This document shows, in pieces, positions 29,001 to 41,800 of a stretch of DNA of 64,000 nucleotides (within the stretch, counting starts at the first letter, position 1; each line of letters begins with the position of its first letter). The stretch spans positions 50,808,224 through 50,872,223 of the forward strand of contig NC_044004.1 of NCBI RefSeq assembly GCF_900496995.4. Direction: 5' to 3'. Origin of the DNA: Aquila chrysaetos chrysaetos. Its lineage: Eukaryota; Chordata; Aves; Accipitriformes; Accipitridae. A model generated the notes under the pieces. The model was not told where the DNA came from. It was given only the letters and a program-made list of their open reading frames with translations, and made no database searches. The position numbers and the translations under genes are program-made.

Positions 29001-32000
29001 TGCTGGAAAGCCCCGCCAAACACAACACTGCAGCTCAACCAAAATAAATACCACCTGTCTCCTTCTGGCCTTCAAGCACCAGCACAGGCAAACCTGTGAG
29101 CTGAAGAGACCCCAGCCCTCCAAAATGGGGCTCAGAGTGAGAGACAGTACGGAGCAGACTAACCCTGCATGAATTAGCAGGGAAAAGGGGAAGGGACTCA
29201 GCTAGGAATGGCGCTTGCTACCTGCTACCAGTCCTTGCTCACAGCTCCTGGGCAGCTCTGGGATTGCCAGGCAGGGATCTGAAAGGCTGGGTGAGGTCTC
29301 ACATGCCCCAAACATCCTCACGCCTGCACAGCCCTGTCACTCGTGCTGCCCTGACAATATATGTTGGTGCTCCTAACCCAGCAGAACGGGCTCTTTCACA
29401 CTGAATTATAGATGTCTCCAGTAGGGCAAGGAAGGGAAGCGGCTGTGCATTGCTGATGCTGTGGGGATGAACGCACTACATTACAGTACAATATTATCCA
29501 CTGACAGCATCTATGGCCCATTGAGCTCTTCACCCTAAAAAAATGTTGCAAACAAAACCAGTCACGCAAGCAGGCAACACAGAGCGCGTTCTGTGAGCAA
29601 GGCTGCCACCACACGGTACAAGGACAAGCCTGCAGACTCCTTCAGCCAGAGCAGGAGCGGGGAAAACCATCCTCAACTCCAACCAGCCCTGGCCTCGTTA
29701 ACCAGCTATGGCCAAATCCTGATGTCTCAGCCTGATGAATTAATTTGGTCAGGAACTGTTACTCTTGCACCCTTCCCTCCCCTCCAAGTCATTAAAGTAT
29801 CTGCAAAGAAACCACCAGAGTCTTGCAAAATAGGGATTCCTAAAACACAGATGAGATCTGGCTGTTCTCACTAGGGAAGATTTGAATCAAGTGAACCAGT
29901 TCAAGATCAGAAAAGTCTGGGCTCAGCAGAGGCTCGGCAGAGCCTGAGAGCACTGACAGACAAAAGTATACCAAGGTCTTGCCGTTCCTAAACTTGCATT
30001 GCTTGCGGGCATGGAATTAATCCAAAAGCGTGATACTTCCAATAATGGCTGGGGAGCCTTGGCCTCTCGTGTTGAACTACAGAGCAGTTCAGGTAACTGT
30101 GATTCTGCTCTGCAATAATGGAATCATCTGCAAAAGACAGAAAATATTTTTTCTTCCTCCCTTTCAGCCCCTGCAAAATATTCCCCAAAAAGGTGGGGGA
30201 GAGATGAGTTGAAAATCTAGAGGAAAACTGAGCTTTTTCCGTTACAGATGAAAATTGCCTTTATTGTTGGAAAAAACATCATGTGGATAAAAAACATTTC
30301 CAACGCTATTTTTACAAAGCTTTCTCTAGAATGCAGGTCTACCAATACGCACCCCAGATGCCAGACACTGCCAAATGTAGCCCAAATGTAGAAGCAAGAA
30401 GAGCAAGAGAAAACGCAGCTTTGTGATGGAGGAGTACAGGCCGGGTCAGGCCATAAAAGGGTGAGGGGGAAGCAAAGCTGAGATTTACCTTCCTCCATCA
30501 TCCTCAAGCCCAGGCAGTGTTTTGGGGACTCCTGCCTTTTGTAGGTCTTCCATCTAGCAGCGCCGCTCAGAAATGGTACCTCTGACAAGCCCCAGGCTTT
30601 GTCACCTCCTCCTCCTTTTGCTGCTCTCCTTACTTGACTGATGGCAGGTTTCTAACAAAAATACAGACCCCACAGCTGTGGCTGGCAGTGGTGCATGGCA
30701 GTAAGATGCACACACACCCATCGTGAAGCGGTACCGCTGGCACTGGCTTTCACAGGGAAGGAACAGCCTTCAGCAGCGTTGAGCCTTCATGGGGGTGGTG
30801 CCGGGCACCTTTGCAGCCAATTCATCTCCATCTCCAAGCCATCACTTAACTTCCTTGGTGAATAAAGGTCTTTTTATTCTCAATTTTACCAGACAATCCT
30901 TCAGGCAGACAGGCATCAAAGCCTGACCGACCCTGACTGCGATATACTGGCCAACTCTGAAATTCTTATCTGCAGTTCGTCCTCCCTCCTGGAGACCATA
31001 AAGTATGTTGGATGGGTTTTCCCAGGATAAAAATACCTTCATTTATGGGGTCAGAGAGAGCTACAGCACACATTGTCATGAAACATGCTTGGGGCACAGC
31101 ACTGCATGAACAGGGCACAGGAAAAATGGAGATGCTGACCCTACTGCCTGTCCTCCCCGCCACCTGCCCTCCCTCTGCCACAGGGATAGCTATCAGCAAC
31201 CCTTTCCCCCTGACACTAACCAGATACAGTGCCCTTGTCCCACAAACCCAGCCCAAGGGCACTGGACAGAAGCTCTGCAGGGACAGAGATGGGGAACACA
31301 GGCTTTGCCTGGATTAAGCTTTTCTCAGGTGACCACTCCATTCACAGAGCCTTTTCCTGCAGGGTGAAGAGACAGAAGAGGGTGTGAGGCTGCCTCTGAA
31401 AGCAGCTTTGGATGGACACTGCCCTGGCTGAAACCACTTACTTTGTCAGAAATATGTGGCCATGAAAGAAGATGCCTTTGACTTTTCAAAGTGTCTTCCC
31501 ATATGGAAATAAGACAAGCGTTGCTGGATCAATTCACTTTCAAGCACTGTGCCGATTCAGTAGCAGCTTTGCTCCCACCCCCATGGACAACCTCTGTCCT
31601 TTCACAGCTGAAAACAGTTTCTGCTGACCCACCAGCCTGGCTGTTGCTCTATAGCTGCAGGTCATCTATGGGGTTTAACCTTAGCACCCAGAAAAAGGTG
31701 AGCAGCTGTGCAGGCAGGTTCCCTTAACCCTATCTCCTTTAACAGCTTCAGCAGTTATAAGATGCATTTACAGCCTGTCTTCAAAGTTTCTGCTCTTTGA
31801 GAAAACTTTTGACATAAGAAATTCCACTGGGACCAGCTACCTCCCTCCAAAGTGGTGATGATCGCAGGGCAAGTCACTAAGACGAAGTGCATTTCCCCTC
31901 TAGCAGGACGTGTGGCCCTGGTCTGCCATGCATCATTTGAACTAGCACACAGACAGACAGCAGAAGTCAAAGCCAGCAGCTGTAAATCTGTCCATGATGG

Positions 32001-35000
32001 ACCGAGTAGATAGATGTGCTCAGTTGAGTTGAAAGCAACAGCAGAAAAAAACTTCTGGAGGAGAGAGAAAAGGGAAACTATGTTGATTACTGCCCATCAG
32101 GACACCCTTTCAGGAGCTTTCCGGAGGCCCCAAGGACTACTAAAGCCCTTGTTCAAGACTGAGTATCACCGAAATCCACACACATTTCTCTGCCAGGCAG
32201 AAGGCTGCTGCTTTGTGACGGTGACTGACGGCATGAGCAGACCCTCCAGGAGCATGTGGGTAACTCACAGCAGCCCTTTTCCCACCGACCCACAGGTCAG
32301 CAACACTCCTTAGGGCCATAGTACCAGGCAGCACATACAGCCACCAGGAGATTCTCACCCCCCGCTCCAGGGAGCATCCCCCAAGTTATACACAGATGGG
32401 AGGGAGCCAGGGACACAAAGTAGGCAGTTGTCCAGCCAGTAAATTAATTTCAAAGGCAGGCAGGTGATAGATGGCATTCATGTGGGAAACAGGAGAGGAC
32501 AAATTGCCCATCTGTGACTGATACAGCAGAGAACAGCACAGGATTGAGTAAAATGAATGGGCACGGAGGGATCAAGGAAGGAGAGACTGAACAGAGTGTA
32601 TATAATTGAATCCCTGAGGCCTGGATCCTGTCTTTTGGGCTACGTGGGATTGCAAATGTAGGAGCACAGCTGAAGTGAATGATTCATGGGCTGTGTGTGA
32701 CAGATAGGACCCCCAGAGCAATCTCTTATTGGTGTGGGGGTGGGAATGCCACTGACAGGATGGTGAGGGAATGTGATGAGACAAGGAGCTTCCTCCACAT
32801 CCTTCTGTGAACCTTTGAACCCAGCCTTTATGAAAACAGCCTGGAGGAGTCTGCCAAAATTAGAGGTGATGCCACAGCTCAGTGCTCTGGACCTGGCCAG
32901 GGATGCAGCTTGTCAACTGGAACCAATCCCCCCTGCACAACAAACCCAGACTTACACCAAAAGCTCATTAGTCTACTCGGTGCTGCTGACTTCCTCCCTA
33001 CAGGAATCATTGTCAGGGAGATGAAAATGTTCAGGAAAATCAGCTCTTTCCCCTCCTCTGCCCTGCTGCTGTGCCAGGTTCAAATTGGCAGAAATGGCCA
33101 ATTAGCAAGTGCCAAACCATTTGAAGGGCATTCCCAGTCTCACCAGAAAGAAGCAGGGGCCCTCCAGTGCCCTAGGAAAGAGGCATTCAGCAGAGCCACC
33201 CCTGGCTGATGTGCTGAAAAGCAGCTCGGAAGCATTTTTTATTGTCCTGTGCTATGTTCCTTCAAGGGTGTTGCTTGCTTTTACCCCAGTAATTACTCAG
33301 GTGGAAAGACACGCTCCCGTACTTAGGGCAAGAGACTCACATGCATGGCACAAGTACAGCTGGGACGTGCCCAAGCGCTGTGCCCTGCCAGACTGCCTCA
33401 AGCAGCGCAGGCAAGGCAGCTGCACCGTCCTGCTGCTTCAGCGGATGTAAACATCCTCCCCCGTATGACTGGGGGCTGCGAGAGGACATTAACGGCAGGT
33501 TATGTGTGACTGTAGCATCCTTCTCACCAGCCTCCTCTCTCCAAGAGAGGCCAGCAGTGATGGCCAAGAGAAAACTGGAGCAAATGCATAGCCAGACTTC
33601 TGTGTCACCTTCCTGCCTGCAGCGGCTCACAGGAACCTGTTCAAGTGGGAATTTTCATGCTATTAAGGCCACTTACAGTTTCTTGCTCTACAACTCTATT
33701 CCCCCCCCCCATTTTTTAAATTTTAGCATCTACCATCTGTGTTAAAGAGGATATTCCACACCACACTGCTGAATCCTTCAGTCTAAGGTAGCAGGCAACC
33801 TAGTGCCTTAGTCCCAATCCTCCTGGCACTACAACAGGCTAAGACCTCTCCCTATATCTGTTTTAAGCAGATGATGTAATAGATCAGCTTTCATTTGATA
33901 TTGTGAACTGATTTTATACTAAGAACTGGTGTGTCCTAGCTTGTTCCCAATTTGCCCTGCCACCTAAGCCCATGCTGCTCTTGTGCTTGAGTAAAGCTAT
34001 AAGCAGCCTGGCTGCCTGTTTGCAAAGAGGCTTCATTTCACTAAATGGTACAAAACAGCTCTCCACTTGTCCCATCTTCATGAAATAATGTGGGTTTTCA
34101 TTACGCTCAGTGGCCTTACTGTCAGAGGCACTGAGACAGGCACAAAGTAGATGTTAAACCACTAATTCAAATGCTTTCCATGAATCAGAAAATAACAGAG
34201 AATACCACTAATGTTTATAACCCAGATCACCACCCAATTTTTTCAGGTGGTAAAAGAGTAAGGAACATACTGAAGCTCTTTCTACTGCAATGCAGGTACT
34301 TCTGCACTCCCAGAAATTGCCTGTGTCTCACTGATATGTTCCTGAAGGCCCAACAAATAACAACCTGTTGTCCCTTCAGCTTTGGCACACCCATCCTAGC
34401 ACAGACATGCCAGCCAAACCCTCTTCCCTGACAAAGGTGATACCATTTCAAAGAACAAGAATAAATGGCACCACCAAATACATTTTTTATACCTGTGCTA
34501 AGCTGCATATCCAGCATTTTGTTGGTATTGAAATGTTGCAGAATGATACTGGTAAAAATTCCTAGCACAGGCATGAGTTTTGGGCTATCTCTCACTGGAA
34601 GTCTCCATCCTTCCAGTGCCTGATGCCCATTGATTTCAGGAGGATAGGCAACATAAGTAAACACAGTGTGAATCAGCAGATGAAAGCTCTGAATGGATTC
34701 CAGGGGCAGGGACATAGAGTCATGGCAGTGATGGCTGGCGGGGATGCCTGGGGTCTCTCTCCCACCCTCCCACTCGCTACAGGACTATTGCCAACAGTAG
34801 ATCAGCGAAGTTGTGACCTTGTCTAGCTGAGTCTTGGAAATCCCCAAGGATGAAGATGTCAGAGTCCACAAGTCTTCAACACGTTTTCTTTCCAAGGAAC
34901 ACCAAGAGTGAGGCAAGTTCAGTTTTTCACAAGGGGACTCAATTATTTAAAAAGGAACATCAGATAACGGCATTTATCATTCTTTGTCTAAAAGCTTTCC

Positions 35001-36124
35001 TTGATGTTGAATCTGTTCCACATTCAACCAAATTCTTTTTGCTGCAGTTTGTTGATATCCACCTTAATCACTGGCTACTTCATTTAAGACCTACTCATTA
35101 GTGATGGTATATAAAAACTATCCCTGTTTTGCTTAGCATGCTTTGGGGACATAAGGAACAAACTTTCTCATCCTGGAATAGGATGGAGCTACCCACACCA
35201 TGACTTTGTGCCAGAGGTTGCCACTTCAGTCCAATGTGGCTGGGGTACTTTGGGATTTTTAGCAGTAGATCTTTGCTCACCTAGCTGATTTGCACAGATT
35301 TAAGAGGGGAAAGACTCCCACAGGCAGACCCAAGCAGTTGAGCCTCTCCAGCAAGCAGGGCAGTCATGAGTGGTTGAGGATAAACGATATAGGTGGAGCC
35401 ATAAAAGGACCTTCCCGTCACCGTCACTAGGGTGGTCACGATCAACGGCCAATCTTTGCAGCAGGTACATCTCAGAAGCACCTAGCTAGCACTCACTGGA
35501 GCAGCAGCAAGACCAAGGTGTGCCAGAAGGGTTTCAGCCCCAAAGGTTTTGCTCAGCAGCTTGTTTTATTTTGTTTCTTCCAAGACTACAGGCCAGCCCT
35601 GCTGGAAGCAGTGGCAAATACTCAGTCACTCCTTCCTATACAACCACTTTCTTCTCAGGTGAACCTGAGGCTCTGAACTACACCCTTTGTTCTCCAGGCC
35701 AAACATAGACTCTCATGGGTAACATTTCTTTACTCCAAGAGAAGGACACAGGCACGCACTTCTGCTGTGAAATCTGCCCTTAGTCAATTCTGCTGCTCTT
35801 AATATCTTTCAGTCACAAAATCTCTATGTCTTGGCTGACAACCTTGCTAGTGCCTAACCGCTGGGCAGCAGAAGAATATGAAGTACATATAAACTCACCA
35901 AAGGAATCTTTTTCTTTAAGGGAGTCATATACATTTACTTAGAAGAGTGACTAAAGTTCAAATAAATTCTAGCTTCCAAGCACAGAGGGTTGTTCCACTA
36001 AGGCAGAAAACAGACCTTCTCTGTAGGGATATAACTTCTAATTAAGTATTGCTCCCTGCAGCCTATACGCTAGGATCATTATTATCTTCCATGTTTATTA
36101 ATCAGCTACCTGATGTTAACAAGA

Positions 36125-36183
36125 AGATAACTTCTAGGAGATATGCAAATAATTCTGCAATTTTCTTTTCCAGTGACTCAGCA
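36125..36183. promoter_or_regulatory. Compact cluster: GATA, octamer and MARE/AP-1 motifs
   Basis: Within 59 bp there are AGATAA (36125-36130), an exact octamer ATGCAAAT (36143-36150) and TGACTCAGCA (36174-36183), an exact Maf/NF-E2 recognition core. The site is about 2.7 kb upstream of the SPINK2-like ATG, so a distal element for that gene is possible. Function is inferred from motifs only. Confidence 0.3.
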
Positions 36184-38823
36184 TTCATATCAGAAATGTG
36201 TTAATAGGATACAAAGGCTGTTAAGAAGCCTCTGCATAATTATCCTCTTCCTTGCCTCCAGTTCTTAATAATTTATGAAAGAAAATGGGTATTTTCTAAT
36301 AGATACTCCATCCTGCCAGAAGAAAAGTTGTGTAAGTTGTCTTTTCTTCTATTTAAAATCTCATTTCTTTCATTTTCCCTTCTCTGGAGACCTGTGTCTA
36401 AAATTGTATTTGAATAAGGCAAAGTTAAATACTGTCAGTGAAAAGAATTTTAAAAAGTAAAATGAAATGCTTTCAGCACTGAGGTGGCTGGACTGGGACC
36501 AAGTTAAAATATGAGTGTCATGCTGAGAGTTAATAAAGCACCTGCAGATTACTTTTCCATATTTTCTCTGCAACATCAAGGGGAAGCATCTGGGACAGAA
36601 CACATGGCTGCGTATGAGTTCATGTTACTGTCACAGAGAGACAACTAAAGCAATATTAAACCTAAAGGGTCCCCTTCACCCCGTTTATCTGGGATCAAGT
36701 GTAACAAATTGATGAGCATGTAATTAACTTATTGGAAAATACATTAGTGTGGCGAATGTGGAGGCCGGGGGGGACAGCTATTCTCTTAGGTGGCATGATG
36801 ACAGTATGCATCCATCTTGTGCTTGCTATGCCAGAGTTGTTCAGGAGAAAGCTTGTCTGGGCTACCAACAGCTGGGGCATTGAGCTCTTACTTGGGTTTT
36901 TTTGTTTGTGTTTTTTGCTGTGCAAACACAGCTCTATGCAAGAGCTTTGCTCTTAATTGTTTAATGACATGAACTTAAGAAATGAACAACTTAGATAACT
37001 CCTACCCTTGGTTTTCCTTTCTTCATCTTCCCCTTGGTTTTTCTTTCCTCACCTTCAGCTGGCACCTTTTCCTTTGAAAAATCACACATTCAAGAAGCAA
37101 GGAAACCCACCCCAGCCTCTCTCCAGTATTTAACCCCCTGATGCTCCTTCTCCCAAGGAAATCTCGCTGGGACCTAAAGTCCCAGGAAGGATGGCAAATC
37201 CAGCAACCACCCACCCATAACAAGGTAACAGAAAGATGCCCTCTTCTAAAATGGCTTAGCAGGCAAAACTGGGGCAAAGCTAGGGAAGGAGATCAAGCAG
37301 AGAGAAAGAAATACCCCTCTACACGCTTCACCAGCCACCAAATGTTCTGATTAGGCATCTTGCTTAAAATATCCAAGCCAGAGGCTTTTGCATGAAACAT
37401 CCCTTGTAATGAGCAGTAATTTCAAAGGTGTGCTCTGAATGGCAATCTAACACTGCAATCAGTTTGCAGAGGTTACCTGGAGGAATAAGAACATATTCAG
37501 CAGATAATAAAATAACCTCCCTGTGGTGCCATGCAGGCAGGGCACACTGTCAGAAACACACAGGAGAAGAAAAGCCATGTTTGGAAGGACTCGGAGGCTG
37601 ACAGAGAGACAAGAAGGATGTGTGTGATGCCTGCATATGTACCTATATGGGGCATACCAAAACATTTGAAGGGTCTAAACCCCAGCTCATATACACAAGC
37701 GTAGGCCATTTTACGAGAAGCCCGTATCCTAGAGATAAGGAAACTGCATAAAAATTCCAGAGCCAGACTCTGCGTAGAGCTAACCTCTGGGCTCTGCAAA
37801 GCTAACAACTCTTATCGGCAGCTAACAGATGAGATACTCTCTGGAGAGCTGTGCTGTCCAGACACCCAGGCGTGCTGACAGGACAGCGTGCCAAGCCTTT
37901 CCAGGCCCTGCTGGCCTGGATTCCCATGACTTTGGATGCAGGCAGGTTGGCTTTATTGCTGGGGCTGTATTAATTTCTCTTCCGCTTGGCAGGAACGCAC
38001 TCATACCTCAGCACAAGCCATCTCATGTCACTTTATGATGAGACAGGGGCTAGGACCTTTTAACAGCCACATAGCACTGCACGTGTATTTCCAACTTGCC
38101 CGCATTGCCCAAGACACTCTACAATCAAAGCGCAACGCTAACGAGGTGAAGCCAAGCAAGGGAAACCCGGGAAATGCTGAAATTACCGCCGGGCGCCCAC
38201 CATTAACTCCGCTGCCCCGCTGCACAGCCCTGACATTAAAGCTTTCTGCACCGCTCCGTGCATCGCAGAAGCAGAGCCTGGTTAGTTGCTGACTACTGGA
38301 TATTTTGGGGGTTCCCCGTGGAAACAGCAGGGCTTATCCCTATAAGCGACCCCACGGGGACCTGCCGGTGGGGCAGTCACAGTCTTGCTTGCCAAGGACG
38401 GCGTTCGGGGCCCTCAACCCCACGTTCCCCCAGCACCCCGAGTGGAGGGTACCGATCCCGTCTCCACGCCCGGAGGTGCCTGCCCCCTCCCCAAACCCGC
38501 AGGTGAAGATGATAGCACATCCCTCCCCACCGCTCCCGGCGCCTCCAGCCCCACGGGTGCCACCGCTCCCCGCGGCGGGTCCTTACTCCCTGCCTCTCCG
38601 GTATGTCCCGGGGCCTTCCCACTCCGGTGGAAGCCCCACGGGGTCCTCGACCCCCAGGTGTCCCTCCCCCGCCGTGGCATCCAGGCCCCGTCGTCGTCCC
38701 CCCCTCCCCGGCTCCTCCCAGCCCCAGCGCCCGGCGCTCCCGCCCGTGCCGCCCCCCGCGCTCCTCCGCCGCCGTTGCGGCCCCGCTCCGCCCCCGCCCG
38801 CCGCCGTTGCTCCGTTCGCCGAC

Positions 38824-38872
38824 ATGGCGGTTCCGGTGCTGGTGCTGGTGCTGCTGCCCGCCCTTCTCACCG
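38824..38872 (+). CDS. SPINK2: SPINK2-like exon 1, coding part (signal peptide)
   Basis: 49 coding bases encode 16 residues, M-A-V-P followed by a Val/Leu run, plus one base of the next codon (phase 1). The Val/Leu run comes from GTGCTG-type hexamer repetition. The donor is CCG|GTACCGG. The 5' UTR boundary cannot be seen. Confidence 0.75.
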
Positions 38873-41800
38873 GTACCGGGCGCACGGCGCCGGGGCGGTG
38901 GCGGTAGAGGGAGGCGAGCCAGTCCCGTGGAAGCGGGGGGGGGGAGGAACCGGGCCGGTCCCGTGCCCCGGCCGGTCCCGTCCCAAGGGAGGGGAGACCT
39001 GAACCGGTACCGGGCACCGGCCGGCGTGGGTGGGAGGCCGCGGTATCTTAAGCCAGTAGCGGGCATCGGCCATCCGGGGGCGGGAGAAACGGTACAGGAC
39101 GGTGCCGGAGACCGGCTGGTCGGGGACGGGACCGGTAACGGAGACCGGCTGGTCCGGTGGCGGGGTGAGGGGGGGAGGTCGGGGGGAATCCGGGCGGGAC
39201 CAGACGCCGTTAACGCCGGTTACTCTCCACAGGGCTCTTCTTGCGTCCCGGCGCCGTTGCCAGCGTCCCGGTGAGTGCCGCCTGCCCCGTCGTCCCCGGG
39301 AAGGACGATCCCACCTGCCCTCCGTGTCGCCAACCGGGCATCCCGGTGCAGGCGCTGGCTCCGGAGCCCCGCGGCCGAGCAGGGGTACCGGAGGGGCGGC
39401 CTGGCTCCGGAGGAGCCAGGCCGCCCCTCCGGTACCCCTGCTCGGCCCCCGGAGATGCCCCAGTCGGTCTTTCCCCACAGCTGAGGGACCCCGGGAGCCC
39501 GGCACCCGCCTGCTGAGGGCTGCAGCAGAGGTGTCCCGGTCATTCCCGTCCCTTACCGGCCCGGTCTGCGGTTGCCCTTCACGGGGACTCGCTGTCTGTG
39601 TGTCCCACTGATGCTAAGACGTTGGAAGGAGCTGCGTGTTGTAGCACGTATATGTCCTGACACCGCAGCTCAAGCCGTGCCAGGCCGTAGAAGCCAAGCC
39701 TCAAGCGATAAATTCCCAGAAGGGCATGAAAGATAATGTGGCACTTGATAATGCTGTGCCAGCTCCCGCTGAGCGCTCCTTTCCGTGCACGAGTGTGCCA
39801 GGATTCTTTAGCGGCTCTCAGCTCAGAAGCTGCTGATCTGAAAGGGCTCAAGAGACCTGTTCAGACGATGTGTCTTAGACTTCTCGTGTACCTGTCTTCC
39901 CTAGCCTGCCTGCTACAAGTACGGTGTGCCTGGATGTCCGAGGGACTACAATCCAGTTTGTGGGACCGATGGAAAGACCTACTCAAACGAGTGTGTGCTC
40001 TGCCTTTCAAACAGGTAGTCGCTTAATTGACATCCTAACCTCTTCCCTATATGCAAGCAAAATATTCACCCTCACATCCCAATTACCTGATAGATTATTG
40101 GCTTTGGATCGTTCACACTCTGTTAAAGTGCAGTTTGAGCAGTGTCTTCTCAACTGTCAATGCCTTGCAACAGCTTTTATCATGATACCTGTAAATTGCT
40201 TAGATTGGATTCACTTAGCTGGGAGTACTGGATATTCTCTTTTGTAATTCTTAAGGAGGAGCATCTCAGAGGGCAGTTGGCTGTCACGTTCTTACAGTGC
40301 CACCTTGCCATTAAATATAATGTCCGACTCTTCCACACTCTCCCATCAGAAAACATGAAAGATCCCACCCAAAATGCAGCTTTTACTACAAAATATTTAC
40401 ATTCAAGATCCAACCTCCTGTACCTCCTTTCACAGAGAAGAGTAAGAATGCCAAATGATAGGGTAAAATACTATTTTGCCATTCAGATTGTTTAAAAATC
40501 AAGGAAAAGTTCTCCTAATATTTGAAAGAGGGTATTTTATTCTTTAATAATTTAATCATTTTTTTAAAACAAATTGAAAACATAGAAAATCAGTACTTAA
40601 TAAGCATTGTTGCCCCTCATCACGCTTGACTGGACGGTCTATAGAGCATCCCCTCAGTACAAACCGAGAGGAACTGCTTATGAATTGAATGTGATGGTGA
40701 AAGGAATTTATATAAATGAAATAATAGAATTTCTGTTTCCAGCAGAGGGAAGAAGTGAGAGCAGCACAACAGCAGTGATGGGCATTTACAAAATTACAAA
40801 TAGATAGATGTCAAGAAAGAGATGTTTCTGACGTTGGGGTGGGGGAAAGATTAATTGTGACCAGATAGTTTACAAAATCCAAATGACCAAGATAGAGGGA
40901 ACATAGGCCAGAATAAGGAAAGTGTCAAAGGACACTTAAGGAAATAGTATTTTAAAGAAAGTGCCAAAGTGTGTCAAAATGTGTTTAAGGGTATGCAGAT
41001 CTGCAGAATTTGGTAACATTTTCACTAGAGTACATCATAAACTACCCAAGGAAATGACAAATTGCAAAGAGAATTGATAAAACTACAGTCTAGGGGGAAA
41101 AAAAAAAAAACAACAAAAAACAAACAAACCACCAGGGAATCAAAGGGCACACACAGTACAATCTGTGAAAAGGGGAGAAAAGAGGCGCTGGCATGCAACC
41201 TGTTAGGAGCCTACCCATCTTTGCTGCCTAGAACGATGTTGGAGTAAGTTACTAAGTGATTGACTTGTAGATAGCCAGAGGTAAAAAAGAGAGTAAGCAA
41301 AGATAACACGGATTTGTCAGAAAGAATCCGATCAAGTCTGTGAGATTTATTTTTTTGGCAAGATAACTGGCCTAGCAGAGTCGGAGGAAACAGAAGTGTT
41401 GCTCCATGACATTAATAAGGCATTTTACGTAGCTCCACTTGACATTCACATAAGCAAACAAATAGTTATTCAGCTGAAATTGTTAAACAATGAAGTCATA
41501 AGCAGTTTGAAATGCTGTGGTTTAAAAGCAGTAATCAGCAGTTTACAGCCAAACTGGAAAGACCTATTAAGTGGGATTTCCTTCAGGTGTAGTATATAAT
41601 TCAGTATTTTTGTAATGAATTGGATGTCAGAAACAAGACAATAAAAATTTGCAAAATGGCATGAGATACAATGATCTATGCAGGACAGTATCAAAATTCT
41701 GAGGGATCTGGAGAAATGGACTGAAATCAGTACAATAAAAGTCAAAGAGAAGTGCTAAGTATCACCCATAGAGAATGCAAATCCATGTCGTGGAGATATA

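Larger units (their letters stand above)
19321..38149. other. Non-coding sequence upstream of the SPINK2-like gene
   Basis: There are no recognisable coding exons. In particular there is no zinc-finger-rich frame such as REST would show, although REST lies on this side of SPINK2 in mammals. The listed microsatellite and motif clusters are the only structured items. A C-run near 33,703 and pyrimidine tracts near 20,540-20,576 are simple sequence. Confidence 0.55.
38150..39590. promoter_or_regulatory. CpG island over promoter, exons 1-2 and intron 1 of the SPINK2-like gene
   Basis: This is the one stretch with very high G+C and abundant CpG; flanking DNA is AT-leaning and CpG-poor. GC-box-like sequence (CCCCGCTCCGCCCCCGCCCG, 38781-38800) lies 24-43 bp upstream of the ATG. 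No convincing TATA box was seen, so dispersed initiation is likely. Several long open frames on both strands here come from GC-rich sequence lacking stop codons and are not called as genes. A promoter for an antisense transcript cannot be excluded. Confidence 0.75.

Noticed and set aside
32910-33745. Overlapping frames of 99-134 codons on both strands
   Set aside because: No recognisable domain, and the frames compete across the same sequence.
34227-34715. 162-codon - strand frame
   Set aside because: Composition and lack of any family motif or exon context suggest chance.
38305-39611. Several 140-230-codon frames on both strands in the CpG island
   Set aside because: They overlap each other in many frames, are rich in Pro/Arg/Gly/Ala as expected from GC composition, and only the short piece starting at 38824 fits a spliced gene.
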